A stretch of 34,553 bases of DNA from Nemertoderma westbladi (GCA_032718475.1 JAUCBJ010003581.1:1-34553); one strand, 5' to 3'; positions 22,564 through 32,946 are shown, counted from the first letter of the stretch. Notes: generated from the sequence alone by a model not told the origin. Numbers and translations are program-made.

Positions 22564-22607
22564 TACATAAAAGCCATGTTCATACCTAAAGCACTGTCTG
22601 TTCATTC
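22564..22607 (+). promoter_or_regulatory. Possible core promoter of the nested WD40 gene
   Basis: TACATAAAAG (22564-22573) is TATA-like, and TCATTC (22602-22607) fits the invertebrate initiator TCAKTY. The spacing to the initiator A is about 39 bp, longer than the usual 30, so this is weak. It would give a 5' leader of about 65 nt before the ATG. A CGTTGACAG acceptor-like site at 22636-22644 leaves open a leader intron instead. Confidence 0.25.
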
Positions 22608-22668
22608 TTCTGTCTGTGTTCACCTTTCACTTTTTCGTTGACAGTTTTATTTTTTAAGAAAATAAACC

Positions 22669-23829
22669 ATGGACGTGTCTCCGACAAGTACCGATACAGT
22701 GCGAGAAGAGAGATTGAAAAACCTCCAGCACTTCCCAGACGGACAACGGTTTGTATACTCGAGTAACGAGGGAGCATATATCTGTAACTCAGCGACACTC
22801 GGGATAATCTATAGACTTAAAGACGACGACAGACGGGGAATAAACCGTTGCGCGGTATCTCCCGACAGTAGGAGGGTCGCTGGGACGGTCCATAGTCGGG
22901 ATGGCGGGGGAGTCAACGTCTGGGACGTTGAGAGCAACCAACTCATCCTACACATCGCTCACAATAAACTCAGCATCAACTCTACGTCCACGGAAACAAG
23001 GAGGTTCGGAGTACAATTTAGTCCCGTTAACTGTAACCTCATCGGCACTGGATGCTTCGACCGCACTATATCCGTCGTTACGTTGAGTGGTAACACTTTC
23101 ACCTATTTAACCTGGACCGCCCATAGTAACTCTGTAACCGATGTTACATTTAATATCGAAGGGACCGAACTAGTCAGCTGTTCCTTCGATGGAACAGTAA
23201 AACGGTGGAATATTACCACAGGGGAACTTATAGATGTGATTATCGAAAATGAGAAGTCCGTTAAGTCGATTGCATTTAATTCCGATTGTCGTAAACTCAT
23301 GTTAGCGGGTAGCAGTGGCACTACATGTCTTTCAATGTCTGCCGCCCCCGGCACAGTATTATGGAAACGTAACACACATGGGTTGGAGGTTAAATGGGAC
23401 CCACGCTGGGGTTGGGTTGCTGTACGGGGGCGGTACAAGGATGGTTCATCTTATATACGGATATTAAACGGAGCGGGAGGGAGAGAAATACGTGTGTTTG
23501 ATGGCAGACCTGATGATGAAGAAAACTGGTTTTGGTCTATCAACTTCCACCCAGAAGGGAGGTACCTACTGGCTGGCTATTGGAAAGGAACTATTATTAA
23601 AATATCGAACCAGAACGATCTTATGGAACATATTGATGTCAGAGAAGTTAATGAGATAATCAAGGGAGCCAAAACATGGGAAGAAATACGGAAAGTTGTT
23701 GGAATGGTGGGACCATTAAGTGAAGAAATACAAGCCTTAATTCACTTAAGGGTATTATTGATGACACGGAAGGCACCATACTCACACCGTAGGGACACTA
23801 GGACTAGATTAATTTACCATAAAACATAA
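22669..23829 (+). CDS. WD40-repeat beta-propeller protein, intronless, nested in anoctamin intron
   Basis: The start ATG at 22669 has a good Kozak context (AAACCATGG) and the 386-codon frame has no intron. About seven WD40-like blades can be read: residues 21-50 (HFPDGQRFVYSS), 58-97 (CAVSPDSRRVAG to VNVWDVES), 112-149 (VQFSPVNCNLIGTGCFDRTI), 151-191 (HSNSVTDVTFNIEGTELVSC, then DGTVKRWNITTGE), 197-232, 238-279 and 288-313 (INFHPEGRYLLAGYWKGTI). Blade 4 is the most canonical, with GH-like AHSNSV, SFDG and KRWN. A charged 70-residue C-terminal tail follows. There is no signal peptide or membrane segment, so a soluble scaffold protein is expected, but the partner and pathway are unknown. It lies antisense inside the intron between the two TM5 exons. 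An intronless copy suggests retroposition or transfer, but no poly-A tail or flanking repeat is visible. Confidence 0.85.
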   Translation: MDVSPTSTDTVREERLKNLQHFPDGQRFVYSSNEGAYICNSATLGIIYRLKDDDRRGINRCAVSPDSRRVAGTVHSRDGGGVNVWDVESNQLILHIAHNKLSINSTSTETRRFGVQFSPVNCNLIGTGCFDRTISVVTLSGNTFTYLTWTAHSNSVTDVTFNIEGTELVSCSFDGTVKRWNITTGELIDVIIENEKSVKSIAFNSDCRKLMLAGSSGTTCLSMSAAPGTVLWKRNTHGLEVKWDPRWGWVAVRGRYKDGSSYIRILNGAGGREIRVFDGRPDDEENWFWSINFHPEGRYLLAGYWKGTIIKISNQNDLMEHIDVREVNEIIKGAKTWEEIRKVVGMVGPLSEEIQALIHLRVLLMTRKAPYSHRRDTRTRLIYHKT

Positions 23830-23903
23830 GAACTGGTAATCTGGTAAGGAAAACTGTTGATTATTTGCTAAGTATGTTTATTATATTGTTTTACGGTGAG
23901 GCT

Positions 23904-23928
23904 ATTAAAAGGAGTTAGTGCTATTAAA
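23904..23928 (+). terminator. Possible polyadenylation signals of the WD40 gene
   Basis: ATTAAA occurs at 23904-23909 and again at 23923-23928, 75-100 bp after the stop. Both are the common variant of AATAAA. No canonical AATAAA lies closer. Confidence 0.35.
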
Positions 23929-23970
23929 TTATTTAGTTAAATACTTGAAGTATAATATACTTCATATAAT

Positions 23971-23999
23971 ATACATATATTATATTATAATATATGTAT
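23971..23999. other. Perfect 13-bp AT-rich hairpin downstream of the WD40 gene
   Basis: ATACATATATTAT pairs with ATAATATATGTAT across a 3-base loop. It follows another near-palindrome, GAAGTATAATATACTTC (about 23947-23963). The AT richness makes a chance origin possible. Confidence 0.4.
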
Positions 24000-24450
24000 T
24001 CAATGCATGTATTCATTCACATTGCCTTTTTCTAGTACACAAGTAGAATATCTGCATTTATTTTGATTTGGCTATAATTATAAGATACAATAATTTATTT
24101 GTGTTAAATTGCTAATATTTATACAATATATCCAAAATATTATCAATTAAACGTATCCCACGATTAATTCCGGTTTTATTTCAACACCTTCTGGCCGACG
24201 TTTCTCAGTTCTGAATTTGGTACGAAATTACCAAGTCACCGTAATTTATTTTATAGATGAGAGTGAATTCGACAGGACTATATATACAAACAAAATCAGT
24301 TTTAATACGCCCTTTAATTACTTTACTAATTATACTAATAAAGGTGACCTTTAATAAGTGATGAACTGTGAAATGATAAGAATGAGATGGGGGATGGTTA
24401 CCCGTGTCCATGTGAAGGATAGTAGGTTAGAATAGCAGATTAGATGCAGA
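24000..24450. other. Intron sequence between WD40 gene and 44-bp array, no gene seen
   Basis: A 68-codon minus-strand ORF at 24205-24411 has no recognisable feature. Nothing else is visible. Confidence 0.4.
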
Positions 24451-27400
24451 CAATGTATATCAATGTATGTACATACATGGTCGTTAATATATTACAATGC
24501 ATATCAATGTATGTACATACATGGTCGTTAATATATTACAATGCATATAAATGTATGTACATACATGGTCGTTAATATATTACAATGCATATCAATGTAT
24601 GTACATACATGGTCGTTAATATATTACAATGCATATAAATGTATGTACATACATGGTCGTTAATATATTACAATGTATATAAATGTATGTACATACATGG
24701 TCGTTAATATATTACAATGTATATAAATGTATGTACTATACATGGTCGTTAATATATTACAATGTATATAAATGTATGTACATACATGGTCGTTAATATA
24801 TTACAATGCATATCAATGTATGTACATACATGGTCGTTAATATATTACAATGCATATAAATGTATGTACATACATGGTCGTTAATATATTACAATGTATA
24901 TAAATGTATGTACATACATGGTCGTTAATATATTACAATGCATGTAATGTATGTACATACATGGTCGTTAATATATTACAATGCATATCAATGTATGTAC
25001 ATACATGGTCGTTAATATATTACAATGCATATAAATGTATGTACATACATGGTCGTTAATATATTACAATGTATATAAATGTATGTACATACATGGTCGT
25101 TAATATATTACAATGCATGTAATGTATGTACATACATGGTCGTTAATATATTACAATGCATATAAATGTATGTACATACATGGTCGTTAATATATTACAA
25201 TGCATATAAATGTATGTACATACATGGTCGTTAATATATTACAATGCATATAATGTATGTACATACATGGTCGTTAATATATTACAATGCATATAAATGT
25301 ATGTACATACATGGTCGTTAATATATTACAATGCATATAATGTATGTACATACATGGTCGTTAATATATTACAATGCATATCAATGTATGTACATACATG
25401 GTCGTTAATATATTACAATGCATATCAATGTATGTACATACATGGTCGTTAATATATTACAATGTATATAAATGTATGTACATACATGGTCGTTAATATA
25501 TTACAATGCATATCAATGTATGTACATACATGGTCGTTAATATATTACAATGCATATCAATGTATGTACATACATGGTCGTTAATATATTACAATGTATA
25601 TAAATGTATGTACATACATGGTCGTTAATATATTACAATGCATATCAATGTATGTACATACATGGTCGTTAATATATTACAATGCATATAATGTATGTAC
25701 ATACATGGTCGTTAATATATTACAATGTATATCAATGTATGTACATACATGGTCGTTAATATATTACAATGCATATCAATGTATGTACATACATGGTCGT
25801 TAATATATTACAATGTATATAAATGTATGTACATACATGGTCGTTAATATATTACAATGCATATAAATGTATGTACATACATGGTCGTTAATATATTACA
25901 ATGTATATAAATGTATGTACATACATGGTCGTTAATATATTACAATGCATATAAATGTATGTACATACATGGTCGTTAATATATTACAATGTATATAAAT
26001 GTATGTACATACATGGTCGTTAATATATTACAATGCATATAAATGTATGTACATACATGGTCGTTAATATATTACAATGCATATCAATGTATGTACATAC
26101 ATGGTCGTTAATATATTACAATGCATATAAATGTATGTACATACATGGTCGTTAATATATTACAATGCATATAAATGTATGTACATACATGGTCGTTAAT
26201 ATATTACAATGCATATAAATGTATGTACATACATGGTCGTTAATATATTACAATGTATATAAATGTATGTACATACATGGTCGTTAATATATTACAATGC
26301 ATATAAATGTATGTACATACATGGTCGTTAATATATTACAATGCATATAAATGTATGTACATACATGGTCGTTAATATATTACAATGTATATAAATGTAT
26401 GTACATACATGGTCGTTAATATATTACAATGCATATAAATGTATGTACATACATGGTCGTTAATATATTACAATGTATATAAATGTATGTACATACATGG
26501 TCGTTAATATATTACAATGCATATAAATGTATGTACATACATGGTCGTTAATATATTACAATGCATATAAATGTATGTACATACATGGTCGTTAATATAT
26601 TACAATGCATATAAATGTATGTACATACATGGTCGTTAATATATTACAATGTATATAAATGTATGTACATACATGGTCGTTAATATATTACAATGCATAT
26701 AAATGTATGTACATACATGGTCGTTAATATATTACAATGTATATAAATGTATGTACATACATGGTCGTTAATATATTACAATGCATATAAATGTATGTAC
26801 ATACATGGTCGTTAATATATTACAATGTATATAAATGTATGTACATACATGGTCGTTAATATATTACAATGCATATCAATGTATGTACATACATGGTCGT
26901 TAATATATTACAATGCATATCAATGTATGTACATACATGGTCGTTAATATATTACAATGCATATCAATGTATGTACATACATGGTCGTTAATATATTACA
27001 ATGCATATAAATGTATGTACATACATGGTCGTTAATATATTACAATGTATATAAATGTATGTACATACATGGTCGTTAATATATTACAATGTATATAAAT
27101 GTATGTACATACATGGTCGTTAATATATTACAATGCATATCAATGTATGTACATACATGGTCGTTAATATATTACAATGCATATCAATGTATGTACATAC
27201 ATGGTCGTTAATATATTACAATGCATATCAATGTATGTACATACATGGTCGTTAATATATTACAATGTATATAAATGTATGTACATACATGGTCGTTAAT
27301 ATATTACAATGCATATCAATGTATGTACATACATGGTCGTTAATATATTACAATGTATATAAATGTATGTACATACATGGTCGTTAATATATTACAATGC

Positions 27401-28779
27401 ATATAAATGTATGTACATACATGGTCGTTAATATATTACAATGCATATAAATGTATGTACATACATGGTCGTTAATATATTACAATGCATATAAATGTAT
27501 GTACATACATGGTCGTTAATATATTACAATGTATATAAATGTATGTACATACATGGTCGTTAATATATTACAATGCATATAAATGTATGTACATACATGG
27601 TCGTTAATATATTACAATGCATATCAATGTATGTACATACATGGTCGTTAATATATTACAATGTATATAAATGTATGTACATACATGGTCGTTAATATAT
27701 TACAATGCATATCAATGGTCGTTAATATATTACAATGCATATAAATGTATGTACATACATGGTCGTTAATATATTACAATGCATATCAATGTATGTACAT
27801 ACATGGTCGTTAATATATTACAATGTATATCAATGTATGTACATACATGGTCGTTAATATATTACAATGCATATCAATGTATGTACATACATGGTCGTTA
27901 ATATATTACAATGCATATAAATGTATGTACATACATGGTCGTTAATATATTACAATGTATATAAATGTATGTACATACATGGTCGTTAATATATTACAAT
28001 GTATATAAATGTATGTACATACATGGTCGTTAATATATTACAATGCATATCAATGTATGTACATACATGGTCGTTAATATATTACAATGCATATCAATGT
28101 ATGTACATACATGGTCGTTAATATATTACAATGCATATCAATGTATGTACATACATGGTCGTTAATATATTACAATGCATATCAATGTATGTACATACAT
28201 GGTCGTTAATATATTACAATGCATATCAATGTATGTACATACATGGTCGTTAATATATTACAATGCATATCAATGTATGTACATACATGGTCGTTAATAT
28301 ATTACAATGCATATAAATGTATGTACATACATGGTCGTTAATATATTACAATGCATATAAATGTATGTACATACATGGTCGTTAATATATTACAATGCAT
28401 ATCAATGTATGTACATACATGGTCGTTAATATATTACAATGCATATCAATGTATGTACATACATGGTCGTTAATATATTACAATGCATATCAATGTATGT
28501 ACATACATGGTCGTTAATATATTACAATGCATATCAATGTATGTACATACATGGTCGTTAATATATTACAATGCATATCAATGTATGTACATACATGGTC
28601 GTTAATATATTACAATGCATATAAATGTATGTACATACATGGTCGTTAATATATTACAATGCATATAAATGTATGTACATACATGGTCGTTAATATATTA
28701 CAATGCATATCAATGTATGTACATACATGGTCGTTAATATATTACAATGCATATCAATGTATGTACATACATGGTCGTT
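24451..28779. repeat. 44-bp tandem array, about 98 copies, with two palindromes per unit
   Basis: The unit reads GCATATCAATGTATGTACAT, ACATGGTCGTTAATATATTA, CAAT. Each unit contains the 16-bp palindrome ATGTATGTACATACAT and the 10-bp palindrome TAATATATTA. Variation is almost limited to the GCATATCA / GCATATAA / GTATATAA segment, while the palindromes and GGTCGTTAATATATTACAAT are nearly invariant. Exceptions are a unit near 24733 with ATGTACTATACAT and one at 27706-27720 that has lost 14 bp of the palindrome. The array lies in the intron between TM5 exon copies A and B. The 69-codon ORF at 25594-25803 is repeat read-through. Confidence 0.98.
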
Positions 28780-29382
28780 ATTATATCATTAATACATGAC
28801 ATGGTCAGTCAGGAATATTATTTTTATTTGATATTTCTTGAATTCGGAGCTTTGTTGAAGACCTCCGAATACGAAAGGGCAAGAAGGCATGGTATGTATT
28901 AAACTCTACAAAACAACTATCAAGGTTATTGAAATCACATGGAATCAAGATAAAAAACGATGTAATGTTTAGTTAAAAAAAAAATGTATATCAATAGCTC
29001 GTAAAAAATTATTAAAATCAAACAACAGTAAAATCATAATGCATAAACAATGTTAACAATATACGCACAGTAGGCTATGCTAATTTGAAGAGGAACATAA
29101 TAGTGTTCTTAAAGTAAAAAAAAGTCCTATTTTACGCTGTAAATGAGATGCATGTGATACACAATTATCGTATCGTAAAGATACATAAAAAACAAATTGT
29201 CACAAAGAAAACCTAGAGGGTGTTAAAACAGTGGTGTTAAAACAGTGCACCTAGAACATGCATTTACACAGCATGTAAAGGATAACAACGGAACACAATA
29301 ATAATTACAAACGAAAAGGCCATCACAATTCACAAGTTAGTTCAAGACCGTGGCAAATCATAAAGCGCGAAATTTGGCCAAC
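28780..29382. other. Intron sequence, no gene seen
   Basis: An exact 14-bp tandem pair GGTGTTAAAACAGT occurs near 29219-29246. No coding or RNA gene is apparent. Confidence 0.4.
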
Positions 29383-29457
29383 CTGATTGAGCCTCGTCAT
29401 ATCTCGAATATAAAATCCGATGTAAAACAATGCGATAAAGTTATTGACAACGTGAAA
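29383..29457 (-). CDS. ANO8: Anoctamin-8-like TM5 exon, copy A (canonical-looking)
   Basis: This 75-nt exon follows acceptor TTATTTTAG and precedes donor GTTGGC, phase 0 on both sides. It encodes 25 residues: FHVVNNFIALFYIGFYIRDM followed by TRLNQ. The VN-N-x-x-x-L-F-Y-I-x-F pattern is the anoctamin TM5 core and F-Y-I-R-D-M-x-R-L matches the post-TM5 segment I recall from ANO8-type proteins, so this copy looks canonical. TM5 lines the subunit cavity. The donor is plain GT but has a weak GTTGGC context. A second version of the same exon lies 7.3 kb downstream. If this copy is used alone it joins the exon at 21609-21771 over a 7.6-kb intron that contains the 44-bp array and the WD40 gene. Confidence 0.85.
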
Positions 29458-29967
29458 CTAAAATAAAATAAAGATAAAGTTACCGGGTCCGGGTCCGTCA
29501 CCAAAATAAGATATTTATAAAACTTTGTAGTCACATTGGTTTTAGGGAAATGACATAGATTAATGATTACAACATCTACATGACAGTTTATACTGGTTCT
29601 ACCACAATAACGAGTTGTATATAATAGTTAATAAACTTATATGGTAAAGTTTCATCAATTAATTGTAGGAATAACATAATGAAATATTGATGAGAAACTT
29701 AACATGGACTATATTTAAATTCAAAATGTTATAGATAAATAAAATCAAATTATTCTAAAATTTCTACATTACTTAAAACGTTGCATTGACTGGGAGTTCT
29801 TATGTAGCACATAATAACTCTGGCTGACTATCACATTACTACTGCTATAATCGACCTGCTGCACTGCAGCTGCACATTGAGTTGCTGTGCTGGATTAACA
29901 AAAGTATATTTGCCACCGCTATGCAATCCACAATTGGCATGCTCCTAAGCAGCGTGCATTCAGAATG
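29458..29967. other. Intron sequence, no gene seen
   Basis: The stretch is AT-rich with no coding feature on the minus strand. The plus-strand 98-codon ORF starting at 29882 is antisense to the LINE fragment that follows and is a shadow. Confidence 0.4.
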
Positions 29968-30250
29968 TTATGCCGGCTTATCAACAAAGTTGCACCGCCA
30001 CAACTCCCTATCCCCCATAACTTTCACGAGGTTATCCGCATCTTCAAGGCCGGAGTCCTTTAAGATGCGTCTCAAAAAAAGTCAAGGGCTGTCCACCACG
30101 CCTATTTTGTCCATGGGGCTGTCAAAGCACAAGATTGTGCACAGGCAGTTCCTCACGGCGAAAGCAATGTCCTGCTAAGCGGAGGCGACTCTGTTCTAGT
30201 GTCAAGCTTGGGGGAACCAATGAGACACCTCCAATGTTATATAGTGTCTG
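29968..30250 (-). pseudogene. Non-LTR retrotransposon C-terminal fragment, frameshifted
   Basis: On the minus strand the text runs LYNIGGVSLVPPSLTLEQSR, then LRLAGHCFRREELPVHNLVL, a TGA where a tryptophan codon would be expected, then QPHGQNRRGGQPLTFFETHL. It continues in another frame with KDSGLEDADNLVKVMGDREL and WRC, stopping at 29968-29970. R-L-R-L-A-G-H-x-x-R at the start and the M-x-D-R-x-x-W-R end are the usual C-terminal signature of LINE proteins of the same general type as the fragment at 6591-7055. One stop and one frame change (about 30060) mark it as dead. It lies in sense with the anoctamin gene, in the intron before TM5 copy A. Confidence 0.75.
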
Positions 30251-31105
30251 ACTGGAAATTTGAGGGTTGTACTTGATACAGTGAACCCGACGTATCACAT
30301 TACAGATTAGAACATTACACAATCAGTAAAGAAGTAATGATACTTTACTCTCCTAACCACAACTTTACAATGAAACTGAGACTGAAACTTGAAGTCTTCG
30401 TCGTAACTCGTAATACAGCAAATATTACGATAATGCTGATATATTAAATGCGAAACGTCAGGTAGCCAAATGACATAATACCCACCGGCTTCCGGTTCCT
30501 CTAAGTTTATGTGCTGTTATAGAATTTACGTCACAAACACGAGAACAGAGACGGTTGAAGTCATTAAAGCAAAACTGGAGGTATCTGACAGCGGGGGCTA
30601 GACCGGTAGCATTACAAGCGACATTAAAGTGGTAGGAGCAGAGCTGTATGTATGGACATTAAAGGTAAAATTCTTGTAAAAATATTATATTTAATGTTCT
30701 ACTTTAATGCTCCATCAATTAATTCCTATAATAAAATATAAGGAATGACATCATATTATGTAGTTTTTTAATCAGCTGTCCTTTAGTAATGTTACAATTT
30801 TGGAATAAAACTACAAACGTACTTGTTGCAAAGTACTTTACATAGTTCTGAACCTCGGATTTGTACTTTCCCACAACTTACGTTGATACTAGCTAGCGCA
30901 GCTGTATACAGCCCCTTTACCTTTTACGCACAAGTAGGCAAATAGTTTATTATTTGTATTATTCGAAAACAACAAGGAAAATGCTGTGTAACTATTATAG
31001 CAAACACCACACTAATAATTATATTAATATAAAATAGGCGAAATGTATTAATCAAATGTACATTTATGACAGAGAATGATATTTTAGTAAATGAAATAAA
31101 CTTAC
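30251..31105. other. Intron sequence, no gene seen
   Basis: No ORF, RNA gene or repeat could be supported on either strand. Confidence 0.45.
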
Positions 31106-31161
31106 CAAAACAAGTTTAATTATGAGACTATTAGCAAATGACACTTCCAGTCTGTAATTCT
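31106..31161 (-). CDS. ANO8: Anoctamin-8-like exon: TM4-TM5 link (microexon-sized)
   Basis: This 56-nt exon follows acceptor TTGCAATCAG and precedes donor GTAAGT. The split first codon G|AG gives glutamate, then NYRLEVSFANSLIIKLVL. The ENYR motif directly after LNDM of the TM4 exon and the S-L-I-I-K stretch leading into TM5 are the usual anoctamin order (END-x-Y/R ... L-x-x-K-x-x-L-F). The exon ends in phase 0, compatible with both copies of the TM5 exon downstream. It is too short to be found as an ORF; phase continuity on both sides and motif continuity are the evidence. Confidence 0.83.
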
Positions 31162-31306
31162 CTGATTGCAAGCAGTAATAAAAAACAGCATAATTATTTA
31201 ATTAGTTCAAAACAATAAATAATCACACAGAGTTATACATTCAATAAACGAACAATGAAGTAAAATAAAGATTAAACAATTAATTAAATGTAAAAATAAG
31301 TATGAT

Positions 31307-32425
31307 ACAAACACGTAACCAACACAAACACGTAACCAACACAAACACGTAACCAACACAAACACGTAACCAACACAAACACGTAACCAACACAAACACG
31401 TAACCAACACAAACACGTAACCAACACAAACACGTAACCAACACAAACACGTAACCAACACAAACACGTAACCAACACAAACACGTAACCAACACAAACA
31501 CGTAACCAACACAAACACGTAACCAACACAAACACGTAACCAACACAAACACGTAACCAACACAAACACGTAACCAACACAAACACGTAACCAACACAAA
31601 CACGTAACCAACACAAACACGTAACCAACACAAACACGTAACCAACACAAACACGTAACCAACACAAACACGTAACCAACACAAACACGTAACCAACACA
31701 AACACGTAACCAACACAAACACGTAACCAACACAAACACGTAACCAACACAAACACGTAACCAACACAAACACGTAACCAACACAAACACGTAACCAACA
31801 CAAACACGTAACCAACACAAACACGTAACCAACACAAACACGTAACCAACACAAACACGTAACCAACACAAACACGTAACCAACACAAACACGTAACCAA
31901 CACAAACACGTAACCAACACAAACACGTAACCAACACAAACACGTAACTCAACACAAACACGTAACCAACACAAACACGTAACCAACACAAACACGTAAC
32001 CAACACAAACACGTAACCAACACAAACACGTAACCAACACAAACACGTAACCAACACAAACACGTAACCAACACAAACACGTAACCAACACAAACACGTA
32101 ACCAACACAAACACGTAACCAACACAAACACGTAACCAACACAAACACGTAACCAACACAAACACGTAACCAACACAAACACGTAACCAACACAAACACG
32201 TAACCAACACAAACACGTAACCAACACAAACACGTAACCAACACAAACACGTAACCAACACAAACACGTAACCAACACAAACACGTAACCAACACAAACA
32301 CGTAACCAACACAAACACGTAATCAACACAAACACGTAACCAACACAAACACGTAACCAACACAAACACGTAACCAACACAAACACGTAACCAACACAAA
32401 CACGTAACCAACACAAACACGTAAC
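31307..32425. repeat. 17-bp minisatellite, 66 copies, almost invariant
   Basis: The unit CGTAACCAACACAAACA repeats from 31314 to 32420. The span is exactly 65 x 17 + 1 bp, explained by one inserted T at 31949, and there is a single substitution (C to T at 32323). Everything else is identical by eye. In the anoctamin sense the repeat is UG-rich (TGTTTGTGTTGGTTACG). Because 17 is coprime to 3 and the minus strand has no stop, all three minus frames stay open for hundreds of codons of C-W-L-R-V-C-V-G-Y-V-F-V-L-V-T-C-L repeats, which is not a gene. It lies in the intron between the TM4 exon and the 56-nt exon. Confidence 0.98.
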
Positions 32426-32822
32426 AGGCAATTTGAACCCTATTATTAAACGAATTGTCCGGCTACCGATATTTAAAATAATCTTTAATAAAAGATATTA
32501 AATTCATATCATCGTAAAATAATATAATTACACACGTTATTTACTAGACGAAATAGAATTTACAAACCAATAATTCTTTAAGTATGTGCGCCCGTTTAAA
32601 CTCTGTCTCGGTTCTGTGATTCTCTAAATAAAAACATATCAGATTTCACGCTACGAAATTTCTAGTTAAAAAGGAACTCAAATTAGTAAAATTAAATTTA
32701 GAAATATTTTATTACCAAACCCGTTCAACTTAAGAGACAATAAATATTAAATGTTTTGTAAATTTATTAATAAATAATTTGAAATAATGGTAATAAATGT
32801 ATTAGAGGTTAAATAAACTCAC
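32426..32822. other. AT-rich intron sequence, no gene seen
   Basis: The stretch contains only the donor of the TM4 exon at its right end. Confidence 0.45.
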
Positions 32823-32946
32823 CCATATCGTTGAGTAGAAGCGCAATTTTCTTATAAAGATCTCCGAAAACAGAAACTAGAACCGCGAGGAGGATCTTCG
32901 GAAGATATTGTATTACTGTTGAGTAGTTACGGTCGTTGACGAATTC
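32823..32946 (-). CDS. ANO8: Anoctamin-8-like exon: TM4
   Basis: This 124-nt exon lies between acceptor TTTGCTCAG and donor GTGAGT, phase 0 at the start and phase 1 at the end. It gives 41 codons plus one base: EFVNDRNYSTVIQ, then YLPKILLAVLVSVFGDLYKK, then IALLLNDM. The P-K-I-L-L-A-x-L-V-x-V helix followed by LYKKIA and LND is the TM4 signature of the anoctamin family, whose C-terminal part reads VYKKLA-x-x-L-x-D in many members. TM4 forms one wall of the groove that conducts ions or lipid. The dangling G pairs with AG of the next exon to make the expected glutamate of the END/ENYR motif, which strongly supports the splice model. Confidence 0.87.

Noticed and set aside
22901-23438. ORFs in other frames over the WD40 gene (22901-23086 plus, 23103-23438 minus, 22586-22798 minus)
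   Set aside because: Shadows of the 386-codon frame, without domain features.
25594-25803. 69-codon ORF with MYIHGR-like repeats
   Set aside because: Read-through of the 44-bp array.
10398-28779. CRISPR-like regular arrays
   Set aside because: The repeats are directly abutting with no unique spacers, and the surroundings are eukaryotic with spliced genes and SINEs.
21978-29457. Two tandem anoctamin genes as the explanation of the double TM5 exon
   Set aside because: No second set of TM3, TM4 or linking exons was found between the copies and no second LITRQ exon was found after copy A, so one gene with alternative exons fits better. Transcript data would settle it.
29882-30178. 98-codon plus-strand ORF
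   Set aside because: Antisense shadow of the LINE C-terminal fragment.
31207-32431. Minus-strand ORFs of 364, 378, 219 and 160 codons with Cys/Trp/Val-rich 17-residue repeats
   Set aside because: They are all three frames of the 17-bp minisatellite, which has no stop on that strand. Frames are equally open, so there is no coding signal, and the array is intronic.
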